From: Winogradskyella marina
Lineage (GTDB): Bacteria; Bacteroidota; Bacteroidia; Flavobacteriales; Flavobacteriaceae
Direction of reading: 5' to 3'
Length of the DNA stretch: 64,000 bases
NCBI RefSeq assembly: GCF_015645385.1
Contig: NZ_JADOET010000009.1
Location: forward strand, 1-64,000
In this document: piece after piece, positions 9,159-19,649 of the stretch
Layout of the letters: the number at the start of each line of letters is the position of its first letter
Numbering within the stretch: the first letter of the stretch is position 1
The notes under the pieces: model-generated
The model's database searches: none
What the model was told of the DNA's origin: nothing
What the model saw: only the letters and a program-made list of their open reading frames with translations
Program-made: the position numbers and the translations under genes

Positions 9159-9641
9159 ATGGAATTAACTCAGCAAAAGAAGCAGCTAGTAGAAGAGGTC
9201 GGTCTTGTTATAGAGGAGCGCGCCAATCTATCGCCTTTAGCTTCCCGAATTTACGCCCTGCTTATTTTGTCGTCGAATGATGGCTTAAGTTTTGAGGCTA
9301 TTGTATGTACAATGCAGGCTAGTAAAAGTTCAGTTTCTAATAATATTAATGTACTTCTGCAGCTACATTATGTAGATTACTATACAAAGCCTGGCGATAG
9401 AAAACGCTATTTCCGAACGTCTCATTTCTATATTAAAAACACTTTAGAGCAGCAAGTTCATTTAATTGAAAAGGAACTTAGTGTTGTTCAAAAAATAAAT
9501 GACTTTAATAAGAATCATAATCCAGAAAAGTTTAAAAATGAAAAATCTCTTGGTTTGCTATTTGAAGAACATTTAGAGGACCAATGCGCAAATATACATC
9601 AGAAATTAAAAGCTATTGAAGCTTTCCAAAATCAAGCCTAA
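9159..9641 (+). CDS. GbsR/MarR-family transcriptional regulator
   Basis: Predicted winged-helix DNA-binding regulator of 160 residues. The N-terminal half reads as a MarR-like winged helix (SPLASRIYALLILSSNDGLSF, then the recognition helix region TMQASKSSVSNNINVLLQLHYV and the wing YTKPGDRKRYFRT). The C-terminal half is a helical, coiled-coil-like dimerisation segment. It is the first gene of an operon with the three parts of an RND efflux pump (13 nt to the next gene), and an inverted repeat sits at its promoter. The likely role is local repressor of the pump, relieved by a pump substrate. The inducer is unknown. Confidence 0.85.
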   Translation: MELTQQKKQLVEEVGLVIEERANLSPLASRIYALLILSSNDGLSFEAIVCTMQASKSSVSNNINVLLQLHYVDYYTKPGDRKRYFRTSHFYIKNTLEQQVHLIEKELSVVQKINDFNKNHNPEKFKNEKSLGLLFEEHLEDQCANIHQKLKAIEAFQNQA

Positions 9642-9654
9642 ACCATAACACCCT

Positions 9655-10797
9655 ATGAAAACGATAACTAAAAACATTCTACCACTTTTATTACTTTTTA
9701 TAATCACTTCCTGTAGTGACGAAAAAGCATCACAACAACCAGCATCTGCACAACCAAGAGCTATGGCATTACCTGTTATAGAAGTGCCGAGTAGAACAGT
9801 AACTACGTTTACGACATTTCCTACTCGAATAGAAGGTATTGTAAACAGTGAAGTAAGAGCTAAAATATCTGGCTATATAACAGAAGTTTTAGTAGACGAA
9901 GGACAAAAAGTTCGTAAAGGACAGACCTTATTTAAGCTCGAAACTCAAGCCATGAACCAAGATGCTGCTGCTGCTAAAGCTAACGTTAATGCGGCACAAG
10001 TTGAGGTTGATAAATTAGGACCTTTGGTTGAGAAAAACATCATCAGTTCTGTACAATTAGAAACTGCAAAAGCAAAGTTACAACAAGCAAAAAGCGGTTA
10101 TAACAGTATTGTTTCAAACATAGGTTACGGAACAATTAAGAGTCCTGTGGATGGTTATGTGGGAGAAATTCGTTTAAGAAAAGGCTCTTTGGTGAGCCCG
10201 AATAATCAAAACCCAATAACAACGGTTTCAGACATTAGCAATGTATATGCTTATTTTTCAATGAATGAAAGTGCGTATCTCGATTTTATTCAGAATGCTA
10301 AAGGGAGTACAAAAGAAGAGAAAATTAATCAGCTTCCAGAAGTAACGTTATTATTAGCCAATGGTAGCGAATATGAGACTAAAGGAAAGATTGAAACCAT
10401 CAACTCGCAAGTTAATAAACAAACAGGAACCATTTCTTTTAGAGCACAATTTAATAATGAGAGTGGCATTCTTAATAATGGAAATAGTGGTACAATTAAA
10501 GTACCAACAGTTTTTGAAGATGTTTTAGTAGTACCACAAACGACAACTTTTGAAAATCAAAACAGTCAATTTGTTTATACCGTAAAAAAAGATTCGAGTG
10601 ACGCTGCAGTTGCTATCGCAAAAGCCATTAACATTAAAGGCAAGACGGCAAACTTATACATTATTGAATCTGGATTAGAACAAGGTGAAACTATCATCGC
10701 CAATGGTATTGGAAAATTAAGAGACGGTATGGCAATTCAACCTGAAGTTTCAGATTTTGATAGTGTTGCACAGCCTATAAAAAGTGAATTTCAATAA
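9655..10797 (+). CDS. RND efflux membrane-fusion (periplasmic adaptor) lipoprotein
   Basis: Periplasmic adaptor of a tripartite RND pump, linking the inner-membrane transporter to the outer-membrane channel (AcrA/MexA family, 380 residues). A lipoprotein signal with lipobox ITSC places Cys-20 as the lipidated residue. The split biotinyl-lipoyl-like halves are readable (RAKISGYITEVLVDEGQKVRK near residue 65 and IKSPVDGYVGEIRLRKGSLV near 160), with an alpha-hairpin between them and beta-barrel and membrane-proximal domains after. Its neighbours are the cognate transporter and channel genes in the usual order. The substrate cannot be read from the sequence. Confidence 0.93.
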   Translation: MKTITKNILPLLLLFIITSCSDEKASQQPASAQPRAMALPVIEVPSRTVTTFTTFPTRIEGIVNSEVRAKISGYITEVLVDEGQKVRKGQTLFKLETQAMNQDAAAAKANVNAAQVEVDKLGPLVEKNIISSVQLETAKAKLQQAKSGYNSIVSNIGYGTIKSPVDGYVGEIRLRKGSLVSPNNQNPITTVSDISNVYAYFSMNESAYLDFIQNAKGSTKEEKINQLPEVTLLLANGSEYETKGKIETINSQVNKQTGTISFRAQFNNESGILNNGNSGTIKVPTVFEDVLVVPQTTTFENQNSQFVYTVKKDSSDAAVAIAKAINIKGKTANLYIIESGLEQGETIIANGIGKLRDGMAIQPEVSDFDSVAQPIKSEFQ

Positions 10798-10877
10798 CAC
10801 TTAACCTATACACTTATCATATAAATTGAATCTACTGTTCTATATATAGCATAGTAAGCATTAAATAGTAAATCATC

Positions 10878-13800
10878 ATGTTAAAAACATTTATAACGAG
10901 ACCTGTACTGTCTACAGTCATCTCAATCATCATTGTTATATTGGGTATATTGGGATTAAAATCCCTATCGGTAACTCAATATCCAGATATTGCACCACCT
11001 ACCATTCAAGTTTCGGCTAATTATCCTGGAGCGACTGCAGGTACGGTTTTAGAAAGTGTGATTATCCCTATTGAAGAACAAATAAATGGAGTAGAAGGGA
11101 TGACGTACTTAACGTCAACCGCAACCAATTCTGGCTCTGCTAATATTACAGTTTATTTTGATCAGGATGTCGATCCCGATATCGCCGCAGTAAACGTACA
11201 AAACCGTGTAGCACGTGCTAATCCGTTATTGCCAGCTGCAGTAAGACAAACAGGAGTTTTAACGCAGAAACAACAGACTAGTGCCTTAATGTTTATTAGT
11301 TTTTTTAGTACTAATGAGGCATATAACGATACCTATATTCAGAATTATTTAAAAATTAATGCGGTTCCTGCGTTTCAACGTGTTAATGGAGTTGGAAATG
11401 TATCCGTTTTTGGTGCTAAAGATTACGCGATGCGTATATGGATTACACCTGAAAAATTAGCTGCCTACGGTTTAGCACCTTCAGATATTTCAGCTGCTAT
11501 AAATGAACAAAGTCAGGAAGTTGCGGCAGGAACCTTGGGCGAAAATAATGGTGAAGCATTTTCCTATGTAATAACCTATGATGGTAGATATAAAAATCAA
11601 GAACAGTATGAAAATATCATTCTAAAATCATTAGGAAACGGTGAGTTTTTACGATTAAAAGATGTAGCTAAAATAGAGTTAGATGCCCAATCCTATGCTG
11701 CAAGTGCGAATACTAACGGTAATCCGAGTGTGGCAATAGGTGTGTTTCAAACCAAAGGATCAGATGCACAGGCTATTATTGAAGAGGTTAAAGCAGAGTT
11801 AGAAGAGTTAGCTGAAGGTTTTCCAGAAGGGATTGACTATTTAATTCCGTATGATACCAATGCGTTTTTAAATGCTTCGGTTGAGAAAGTAACACACACT
11901 TTAATAGAAGCTTTTATTTTGGTGTTTATTGTTGTTTTTATCTTCTTACAAGACTTTAGATCAACTTTAATACCTGCAATTGCGGTTCCCGTTTCTATTA
12001 TTGGAACGTTTTTCTTCCTAAATCTATTTGGTTATTCTATAAACCTATTAACGCTTTTTGCATTAATACTAGCTATTGGAATTGTGGTAGATGATGCCAT
12101 TGTAGTGGTTGAAGCTGTACATGCAAAAATAGATGAAGGGGCAAAAGATGTACAAAAAGCAACTATAACAGCCATGAGTGAAATCTCTGGTGCTATTGTA
12201 TCTATTACCTTAGTTATGGCTGCAGTTTTTGTGCCTGTTACTTTTGTAACGGGTCCGACAGGTGTATTTTACGAGCAATTTGGTGTCACCTTAATTGTAG
12301 CGATTATTATTTCTGCGGTTAACGCTTTGACTTTAAGTCCGGCGTTATGTGCCATATTTTTAAAACCACATTCCGACGAAGAAAAGAAGCGCACACTATT
12401 ACAACGTTTTTACAATGCGTTTAACGTTGGTTTTAGTGCTATGACCCAAAAATATGGACAATCTATTGGGTTTTTATACAAACATAAATGGATAAATGTG
12501 GTTATACTTTTAGCAGCTATTGCAGGTATATGGTATGCGTCTTCTACGACACCAACAGGTTTTGTGCCAGATGAAGACAGAGGATTAATATTTGCGAATA
12601 TTGAATTGCCACCAGGAGCATCTGTAGATAGAACGGCAGCTGTAAATGCTAGTTTACGAGGAAAAATAGCAGGAATAGAAGGTGTTGAAGGCGTCACTCT
12701 AATTAGCGGTAGAAGTTTAATCAGTGGTGCTGGTAATAACTATGGTTTAGGGTTTGTTAAATTGAAAGATTGGAGTGAGCGTACTACAGAAGAAACCTCT
12801 GTTAAAGCTATTATAGGAAAGTTATTTGCTATGGCTTCTACTGTTCCAGAAGCAAATATTATTTTCTTTTCACCACCGAGTATTCCAGGTTTTGGTAATG
12901 CAGCAGGTGTTGAAGTTAACTTATTGGACCGTTCCGGAGGTGATTTTGCATCGTTAGATAAGGTAAACCAAGAGTTTATAAGGACGTTGAGCCAACGACC
13001 AGAATTTCAGTATGCCAACTCATCATTCAGTACGAAATATCCACAATACAAAATGGATATTAATGTACCATTAGCAAAAGAATACGGTGTAAATATCAAT
13101 AGTATTTTTAATACTATGCAAGGTTATATAGGAAGTATTTATGCTGCGGATTTTTCAAGATTTGGAAAACAGTTTAGAGTTTACATCCAAGCGATGCCAG
13201 AAGATAGAACCGATAAACAAGATTTAAGCAATTTATATGTAAAAACTGGTTCAGGAGACATGGCACCAGTTACACAGTTTGTATCTTTAGAACGAGACTT
13301 TGGACCACAATCTGTAACGCGTTTCAACCTGTTCAATTCAACATCTATTACAGGTGCATTAAATGAGGGTTACAGTACAGGAGATGGTATTGCAGCCGTG
13401 GAAGAAGTGGCAACATCCTTGCCAAGTAATTATTCTACAGCGTACTCAGGATTAACACGTGAAGAGTTAGCAGCAGGCAACCAAACGACTACTATTTTAA
13501 TTTTAGTTATTGTGTTTGTGTACTTCCTTTTAGCCGCACAATACGAAAGTTACTTTATTCCGTTTGCTGTTTTATTCTCATTACCATTAGGCATATTTGG
13601 TGCATTTATCACAACAAAATTAGCTGGATTAGAAAACAATATTTATTTCCAGATTGCCCTAATTATGTTAATTGGGTTGTTGGCAAAGAATGCCATTCTT
13701 ATTGTGGAATTTGCCATACAAAGACGACAACAAGGAGAAACTATTTTTAATGCTGCAGTAGATGGTGCAAAAGCACGATTACGACCAATTTTAATGACTT

Positions 13801-14009
13801 CCTTAGCTTTTATATTTGGATTAATGCCATTGGTGTTAGCAACAGGAGTGGGTTCTGAAGGAAACAGAGCCATTGGTACAGGAGCTGTTGGAGGTCTATT
13901 GATAGGAACTATTTTAGGTGTTTTTATTATTCCAATTCTGTATATATTCTTTCAGTATTTACATGAGAAAGTGAGTAAAAAACCAATAACAGCAGTAGAG
14001 GAAGCCTAA
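10878..14009 (+). CDS. RND multidrug efflux transporter (AcrB/HAE1 family)
   Basis: Inner-membrane proton-driven pump of 1043 residues, the normal length for HAE1 transporters. Seen features: the N-terminal helix MLKTFITRPVLSTVISIIIV, two large periplasmic loops (about residues 35-330 and 560-870), and twelve membrane helices. The proton-relay pair is D405/D406 in GIVVDDAIVVVEA, with the matching lysine K937 in GLLAKNAILIVEF. All relay residues are intact, so the pump should be active. It lies between adaptor and outer-membrane channel genes. HAE1 members usually export hydrophobic or amphiphilic drugs, detergents and bile-like compounds. The 80-nt gap to the adaptor gene holds no terminator. 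Confidence 0.95.
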   Translation: MLKTFITRPVLSTVISIIIVILGILGLKSLSVTQYPDIAPPTIQVSANYPGATAGTVLESVIIPIEEQINGVEGMTYLTSTATNSGSANITVYFDQDVDPDIAAVNVQNRVARANPLLPAAVRQTGVLTQKQQTSALMFISFFSTNEAYNDTYIQNYLKINAVPAFQRVNGVGNVSVFGAKDYAMRIWITPEKLAAYGLAPSDISAAINEQSQEVAAGTLGENNGEAFSYVITYDGRYKNQEQYENIILKSLGNGEFLRLKDVAKIELDAQSYAASANTNGNPSVAIGVFQTKGSDAQAIIEEVKAELEELAEGFPEGIDYLIPYDTNAFLNASVEKVTHTLIEAFILVFIVVFIFLQDFRSTLIPAIAVPVSIIGTFFFLNLFGYSINLLTLFALILAIGIVVDDAIVVVEAVHAKIDEGAKDVQKATITAMSEISGAIVSITLVMAAVFVPVTFVTGPTGVFYEQFGVTLIVAIIISAVNALTLSPALCAIFLKPHSDEEKKRTLLQRFYNAFNVGFSAMTQKYGQSIGFLYKHKWINVVILLAAIAGIWYASSTTPTGFVPDEDRGLIFANIELPPGASVDRTAAVNASLRGKIAGIEGVEGVTLISGRSLISGAGNNYGLGFVKLKDWSERTTEETSVKAIIGKLFAMASTVPEANIIFFSPPSIPGFGNAAGVEVNLLDRSGGDFASLDKVNQEFIRTLSQRPEFQYANSSFSTKYPQYKMDINVPLAKEYGVNINSIFNTMQGYIGSIYAADFSRFGKQFRVYIQAMPEDRTDKQDLSNLYVKTGSGDMAPVTQFVSLERDFGPQSVTRFNLFNSTSITGALNEGYSTGDGIAAVEEVATSLPSNYSTAYSGLTREELAAGNQTTTILILVIVFVYFLLAAQYESYFIPFAVLFSLPLGIFGAFITTKLAGLENNIYFQIALIMLIGLLAKNAILIVEFAIQRRQQGETIFNAAVDGAKARLRPILMTSLAFIFGLMPLVLATGVGSEGNRAIGTGAVGGLLIGTILGVFIIPILYIFFQYLHEKVSKKPITAVEEA

Positions 14010-14033
14010 TTTTTCAATTTGAAATTAAACAAG

Positions 14034-15443
14034 ATGAACAAATCAATTATAATAAAATTCAGTTTAGTTGTTGTTACTATGTTAACCTTGCAATCGTGTT
14101 TTGTAGCAAAGGACTATGTACAACCAGAATTGGAGCTGAATATAGACGAAGCAAAATTTAGAACTGATAACATAACACAGGATAGTCTCACCTTTGCCGA
14201 TGTGTCTTGGAAAACGTTGTTTACAGATCCAATTCTAACACAGTATATTGAAAAAGGCTTAGAGAATAATATCGATATTCGTGTGGCACTGCAGCAAATT
14301 ATAGCGTCTGAAGCCTATTTTAAGCAAGGAAAAGCAGGGTATTACCCAACGCTTTCTGCCAATGCGCAATACACGCATCAAGAGGTTTCAGAAAACAGTC
14401 AGTTTGGTACTGCCTTTGGCGGTTCTTTAGACCAATATCAATTAAATGGTGCCTTATCTTGGGAGGCCGATATTTGGGGGAAAATTAGATCTAACAAGCG
14501 TGCCTTTAACGCTAGTTATTTACAAACTATTGCAGCACACAAAGCTGTAAAAACGCGCTTAATTGCTAATATTGCTTCGGTTTACTACCAGTTGTTGGCC
14601 GTAGATGAACAAATTACAATTACAGAACAAACTATTGAAACAAGAATCAATAGTTTAGAAACTTCTAAAGCCCTTAAAGAGGCAGGAAATGTAACAGAAG
14701 TGAGTGTTAAACAAACCGAAGCACAGTTATACACAGCCCAAGCTATTTTAGTAGATTTAAAACAGCAATCGCATTTGTTAGAAAACACATTGTCTATTTT
14801 ATTAGGTGACATGCCAAAGGATATAGAGCGTTCTACTTTAGCAGAACAAGTTGTACGTACGGATTTAACACTAGGAGTACCATCTCAGTTATTGAGTAAC
14901 AGACCTGATGTTATCGCAGCAGAGTATAATTTAAGACAAGCTTTTGAATTAACAAATGTTGCACGTAGCAATTTTTATCCATCCTTAACCTTGTCTGCTA
15001 GTAGAGGTTTTCAAAGCTTAGAATTAGATGAATTGTTTAGTGCCAGTTCATTATTCGCGAATATTATTGGAGGTGTCGCTCAACCAGTTTTTAACGGAAG
15101 AAAAATTAAAACACAATACGAAGTTTCAAAAGCAAACCAGGAGCAAGCACGTTTGCAGTTTGTGGAATCGTTATTAGTGGCTTCAAAGGAAGTGTCTGAT
15201 GCCATGTTTGCGTATAATACGGCTTTAGAAAAAATTGAAATTAAACAAAATGAGTATGATGCCTATGCTTTAGCAACTGAATATTCACAAGAATTATTGA
15301 ACAATGGTTTAGCCAATTATCTCGAAGTTCTAAGAGCAGAGGAAAATGCATTAAATTCTAGTTTGGGATTGATTACTGCAAAAAATAATCAGCTTCAATC
15401 CATTGTAGATTTGTACCAAGCCCTTGGCGGTGGATGGAAGTAA
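14034..15443 (+). CDS. Outer-membrane efflux channel lipoprotein (NodT/OprM family)
   Basis: TolC-like trimeric outer-membrane channel completing the RND pump. The frame extends upstream to a TTG at 14019, but the ATG at 14034 gives a proper lipoprotein signal (NKSIIIKFSLVVVTMLTLQSC), so it is preferred and gives 469 residues. Two repeated outer-membrane-efflux-protein domains are seen, with long alpha-helical segments and the NodT-type strings LSWEADIWGKIRSNKRA and LLSNRPDVIAAEYNLRQA. The C-terminus ends YQALGGGWK, typical for the family. The gene begins 24 nt after the transporter stop, so it is translated from the same mRNA. Confidence 0.93.
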   Translation: MNKSIIIKFSLVVVTMLTLQSCFVAKDYVQPELELNIDEAKFRTDNITQDSLTFADVSWKTLFTDPILTQYIEKGLENNIDIRVALQQIIASEAYFKQGKAGYYPTLSANAQYTHQEVSENSQFGTAFGGSLDQYQLNGALSWEADIWGKIRSNKRAFNASYLQTIAAHKAVKTRLIANIASVYYQLLAVDEQITITEQTIETRINSLETSKALKEAGNVTEVSVKQTEAQLYTAQAILVDLKQQSHLLENTLSILLGDMPKDIERSTLAEQVVRTDLTLGVPSQLLSNRPDVIAAEYNLRQAFELTNVARSNFYPSLTLSASRGFQSLELDELFSASSLFANIIGGVAQPVFNGRKIKTQYEVSKANQEQARLQFVESLLVASKEVSDAMFAYNTALEKIEIKQNEYDAYALATEYSQELLNNGLANYLEVLRAEENALNSSLGLITAKNNQLQSIVDLYQALGGGWK

Positions 15444-15709
15444 ATTTTGAAAACCAAAATATTATTTGTGGCATGTGATCGTCGTTTTATACAAGATTAA
15501 TTACTGATTTTAAGAAAAATTTAAAAACGAAAACTAAAATAATTCGGAAGTTTAGTGATGTTGATGTATATTCACCGATTAAATTTAGTTACAATAATTT
15601 GATATTTCTTTTTAAACATGTTTTTCAGTTTTTTTTTAAAGAATTAGCATATTGTTATCTGCATAGCTTAGTCTTGTTTAAACATCCAAATTTTCAAAAA
15701 TAATAGATA

Positions 15710-16654
15710 ATGGAATTTACTAACCCTTTAGTTTACGGTGTTCCGGTATTTCTAGCTCTTATTGCTTTAGAGCTGACCTACAGTAAAGTATTAGATGATA
15801 AACAATTATATAATTGGAAGGATTTGTTATCTAGTGTTTCAATAGGCATAGGATCAGCCGTAATTGCAGCGTTGATAAAGACGGTATCAATGATAGTGAT
15901 TTTTGATTTTGTCTATAATATTTTCAATCCAATAGTTAATGGAGTTCGTACAAATATTATGGGATACGAGTCTTTTGGATATGTTTGGTACATTTGGGTC
16001 ATTTGTATGCTCTTAGATGATTTTACCTATTATTGGTTTCACCGACAAAATCATATGGTTCGTTTTTTCTGGGCAGCGCATATCGTACATCATTCTTCTG
16101 ATAATTTTAATTTAGGAACTGCTGTTAGAAATGGTTGGTTTACTATTTTTTACAAACCTTTTTTCTATGTGTGGATTGTTATGATCGGTTTTCCACCAGA
16201 AATGCTTGTAGTGTGTTTAGGTATTGAGGCGCTATGGCAATTTCAGCTGCATACAAAGTATATTAAGAAAATGGGTTTTATAGAGAAGTTTGTAAATACG
16301 CATACCATGCACCAAGTACATCATGCAAGAAATATTGAATATATGGATAAAAACCATGGTGGTTTTCTGAATATTTTTGATAGGATTTTTGGAACTTGGA
16401 AAGAACTCGATGAAACTATTCCTATCGAATACGGAGTTTCAACTCCACCAAACTCTTATAACTTATTTATAATACTAACTCACGAATACAAAAATATCTG
16501 GGAGGATATGAAAAAATCGAAGAACTGGTATCATAAGTTTATGTATGTTTTTGGTCCTCCAGGCTGGAGCCATGATGGTAGTACATTAACCATTAAACAA
16601 ATACGACGCCAAATGGCAGAAGAGGCTGGGCAAGAGGCCTCGTATTCTAGTTAG
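15710..16654 (+). CDS. Sterol desaturase / fatty acid hydroxylase family membrane protein
   Basis: Predicted membrane-bound di-iron oxygenase of 314 residues. The histidine clusters of the family are visible: HRQNH (HxxxH), HIVHH (HxxHH), then further downstream HTMHQVHHAR. Four or so membrane helices surround them. Family members hydroxylate or desaturate lipid substrates such as fatty acids, sterols or carotenoids using O2; which of these applies cannot be told. Its 3' end faces that of the SLC13 transporter gene, with only 68 nt between, and no strong terminator is seen there. It has its own 266-nt upstream region. Confidence 0.85.
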   Translation: MEFTNPLVYGVPVFLALIALELTYSKVLDDKQLYNWKDLLSSVSIGIGSAVIAALIKTVSMIVIFDFVYNIFNPIVNGVRTNIMGYESFGYVWYIWVICMLLDDFTYYWFHRQNHMVRFFWAAHIVHHSSDNFNLGTAVRNGWFTIFYKPFFYVWIVMIGFPPEMLVVCLGIEALWQFQLHTKYIKKMGFIEKFVNTHTMHQVHHARNIEYMDKNHGGFLNIFDRIFGTWKELDETIPIEYGVSTPPNSYNLFIILTHEYKNIWEDMKKSKNWYHKFMYVFGPPGWSHDGSTLTIKQIRRQMAEEAGQEASYSS

Positions 16655-16722
16655 TACGTTTAACCGATTGTATTGCTATTGGAACCATGTAAAACAGTAG
16701 CCTCTTCTTTTTTCAAAGTAAG

Positions 16723-18525
16723 CTAAAAGTCCATTGATAATAGGAATGTTCCAACAATCCAAAGTGTTAAAGATAAAGCACCTCCTATAAATAAAAAGTG
16801 CTTAAACTTATAAACTCCTGTTCCGTATATAAGGGTATTGGTTTGGTATCCAACAGGTGTGAAAAAACTAAAATTGGATCCAAACATAACAGCGAATAAA
16901 AATGGTTTTATATCTAAATTTAATCCACTTGCAACAGCAATCGCAATTGGAGTCATAATTATAGCCGTTGCATTATTAGAAATAACACCAGATAAAATTA
17001 TGGTGAGGCCAAATAGTAATCCCAAAACTATGGTTGGCTCTTGGTTATTCATTATACTCAGTAAATGCTGAGATAACCACACATCTGCTCCGCTATTCGT
17101 CATCGCAATGCCAAGAGGAATCATACCAGCGAGTAAAAATATTATTTGCCAATTGACCTTTTGATAAACGCTTTCAAGTTGAATATTATTGGTTAATAAC
17201 ATTGCAGCAACTCCAACTAATGATGCCGTTAAAATACTAATCACGTTTGTAGCTGCAAGTGAAATAACCCCTAACAAAATTAATAGTGCAATCGTCCTTT
17301 TAGATTTTGAAACCTGGCGTTTAAATTCATGTTCATTTAAAATGGCAATATTTTCTATATTATATAAATCTGAAATTTTATGTTCTTGCATTTCTAATAA
17401 AACACGGTCTCCTGGTTTAAGATTAATCTCCTCGATGTTTTTTCGTAATAAGCGTTCTTGTGTATTTCTTAAATTTTGTCGTTTTTTAATCGCAATAGGA
17501 AATGCGCCTTCAAAAGAGATACGACGCAAGCCTTTTAGTGTTTTTCCGATGAGATTTGAACCTGGTAAAATGAGGGTTTCAATATACGTAAGATCGTTTT
17601 GTTCATCTTTGTTATAGTTTTCAAGTTGTTGCTTTTGTCTTTTTTCATTGAGAACAAATCCGTTTTCTTTCATAAAGGTTTGAAAATTATCTAAATCGCT
17701 CATCAACACTAAATTATCATTAGCCATGAGTTTAATATATTTCCCTGGATCATTAATGACTTGGTTATTTCGAATTAGTTTTAACAATTTAGCATCCTCT
17801 TGGTTCATAAATTCAATGTCTCCAAACCTTTGCCCAATTAATGGAGAATCTTCCGTGACTTTTATAGTAAACACGTACGATTCAATGTCGTAATCACGCG
17901 ATAGATTTCTTTGTTTTTTCTTTGGTAAGAAACGTGATGCCAAGGTCATTATTACCAACCCAATGAGAAAAAAAATGATGCCATATCGAGTGAATTCAAA
18001 AAAACTAAAGGCTTCGACTCCTTGTTTTTTAGCAATTGCATTTACTATTAAATTAGTAGATGTTCCCATTAACGTGCAGCTTCCACCTAAAATGCCAGCA
18101 AATGAAATAGGCATTAATAGTCGCGATGATGAAAACCCATATTTTTCTGATAATCGTGTTATTATTTTTATAAAGATGATAACAACAGCTGTTGTGCTTA
18201 TAAAAGCAGATATACTTGCTGATATAATCATAAACGCTGGCGTTAATAAAATGAGGGGTAATATTTTTAATTTCTTAATGCCATCAGAAAGTAATTGAAT
18301 GACACCATTTTCTTCAAGTCCAACCGCTATTATCATTAATGCTAAAACGGTAATTGTTGCCGGATTGGCAAAACCACTGATGGCTTCTTCCGGAGTTGTG
18401 AGTTGTAGCAAGACTAATGCTACAATAATAAAAAACGAAATTTTATCGACCGGAAAAAGCTCTGTAATAAACAGTAAAATACTGATGCCGATGATAATAA
18501 ATACCAATATTATAGGTAGTTCCAT
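16723..18525 (-). CDS. SLC13/DASS-family anion transporter with two RCK-C domains
   Basis: Inner-membrane transporter of 600 residues. N-terminal and C-terminal membrane halves (about 1-200 and 410-600) flank two cytoplasmic TrkA-C/RCK-C-like domains (about 205-290 and 300-390, with SPLIGQRFGDIEF and GSNLIGKTLKGLRR). The SLC13 signature lies in the helices around SFAGILGGSCTLMGTSTNLIVNAIA and VISNNATAIIMTPIAIAVASG. Members with this RCK insertion transport sulfate, dicarboxylates or other anions, usually with Na+. With a sulfur-handling gene group elsewhere in the window, sulfate is one guess but is not supported directly. Confidence 0.88.
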   Translation of the reverse strand: MELPIILVFIIIGISILLFITELFPVDKISFFIIVALVLLQLTTPEEAISGFANPATITVLALMIIAVGLEENGVIQLLSDGIKKLKILPLILLTPAFMIISASISAFISTTAVVIIFIKIITRLSEKYGFSSSRLLMPISFAGILGGSCTLMGTSTNLIVNAIAKKQGVEAFSFFEFTRYGIIFFLIGLVIMTLASRFLPKKKQRNLSRDYDIESYVFTIKVTEDSPLIGQRFGDIEFMNQEDAKLLKLIRNNQVINDPGKYIKLMANDNLVLMSDLDNFQTFMKENGFVLNEKRQKQQLENYNKDEQNDLTYIETLILPGSNLIGKTLKGLRRISFEGAFPIAIKKRQNLRNTQERLLRKNIEEINLKPGDRVLLEMQEHKISDLYNIENIAILNEHEFKRQVSKSKRTIALLILLGVISLAATNVISILTASLVGVAAMLLTNNIQLESVYQKVNWQIIFLLAGMIPLGIAMTNSGADVWLSQHLLSIMNNQEPTIVLGLLFGLTIILSGVISNNATAIIMTPIAIAVASGLNLDIKPFLFAVMFGSNFSFFTPVGYQTNTLIYGTGVYKFKHFLFIGGALSLTLWIVGTFLLSMDF

Positions 18526-18650
18526 AAGGTATTGATAAAAGAATTAGAGTACAATCTAAAGATAAGACCTGAAGAACTAGAAGATTAGCTCATTTCAATA
18601 AATGATTGCTTTATCTGTCGATACTTTTTTAATTATTAAAGGCGTTAAAT

Positions 18651-19649
18651 CTAATTTCCTTTTAGTCTTTCCCATAAAGCGCTCATTAGTTTTTTGCCAT
18701 CGCGCTGTGTTCGTTCTTGTTCTATAAAATTAACGTTTCCGGAAGCATCAACATCAATTAAATATTTAAATACAAAACTTTCAGACTGCGGTTCTAAATT
18801 TAACAGTCCAAAACGTAAATCATTGTAATATAGTTTATCGTCTATTTTAGAAATGGTGAACCAACCTTCTGAAATCGCAATCATCCGCTTTACTTTTTCA
18901 TTTTGAATGAGGTTGCCTAACAATTCGTGATTTTTAGGATAGCTTTGAAAGCTTATCGCTTTGGTGTCAAAAAATGAATACTCGCCTAATAAATAGGCGT
19001 TTTTAGTGTCTACATTAGCATTCCATAGAATGGTATTTAATGGTGAAGGCCTAGTGTCTATTTGGTTGTAAGATATATTTTGTGTGTGTAATGCGCTTTT
19101 AAATTGTGTTAATGCTGCATCTTTTAAAATGAAGGTTAAGGCTAAATATGCGGTGCTTAAAGTTAAACCGATACCATTATAGAGACGTCTTTTTTTAGAA
19201 GTTCGTTTTTGAAACATCGTTAAAATCAAAAACACTAAAAAAGGAAACGTATATAACGGATCTATAACAAATATGGTCTTAAAAGCGAGTCTCAAGTCTA
19301 TTGGCCAAAATAATTGTGTTCCCCAAGTGGTATGCGCATCTAAAATAGGATGTGTTATCAATGCCCAGAAAAATAGCCAAGCCCAACCTTTATAATCTTT
19401 GTAGGTTTCATATCGCGATACGAGCCATCCCAAAACGGGAGCAAAAAGAACTGAAAATACAATTGAATGGGTAAATCCACGATGGATTGCTAATGCCGAA
19501 ACGGTATCCGTAAAGTGAGAAGCAAAAATATCTAAATCAGGAATAGTACCAGCAATGGCGCCATACAAAATAGCTTTGTTACCTACTTTTTTACCTAATA
19601 CTGCTTCGCCAACGGCAGCGCCTAAAACGATTTGTGTGAGTGAGTCCAT
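18651..19649 (-). CDS. YdjM/DUF457-like membrane-bound metal-dependent hydrolase
   Basis: Predicted integral membrane protein of 332 residues. The N-terminal 170 residues match the YdjM family: MDSLTQIVLGAAVGEAVLG, IPDLDIF, HRGFTHSIVFS and THPILDAHTTWG give the conserved Asp/His set thought to bind metal. About five membrane helices are visible, followed by a soluble C-terminal domain (about 200-332) of unknown role. E. coli YdjM is SOS-regulated; no LexA-like box could be confirmed here. The gene is about 125 nt upstream of the SLC13 gene on the same strand, so co-transcription is possible. Confidence 0.82.
   Translation of the reverse strand: MDSLTQIVLGAAVGEAVLGKKVGNKAILYGAIAGTIPDLDIFASHFTDTVSALAIHRGFTHSIVFSVLFAPVLGWLVSRYETYKDYKGWAWLFFWALITHPILDAHTTWGTQLFWPIDLRLAFKTIFVIDPLYTFPFLVFLILTMFQKRTSKKRRLYNGIGLTLSTAYLALTFILKDAALTQFKSALHTQNISYNQIDTRPSPLNTILWNANVDTKNAYLLGEYSFFDTKAISFQSYPKNHELLGNLIQNEKVKRMIAISEGWFTISKIDDKLYYNDLRFGLLNLEPQSESFVFKYLIDVDASGNVNFIEQERTQRDGKKLMSALWERLKGN

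Noticed and set aside
15588-15592. GTTAC half-site upstream of the fatty-acid-hydroxylase-family gene
   Set aside because: The left half reads TTAAA-like sequence, so the 5-4-5 site is not formed.
16632-16714. AAGAGGC and GCCTCTT before a T-run as a terminator between convergent genes
   Set aside because: The arms are about 60 nt apart, making a stable terminator hairpin unlikely.
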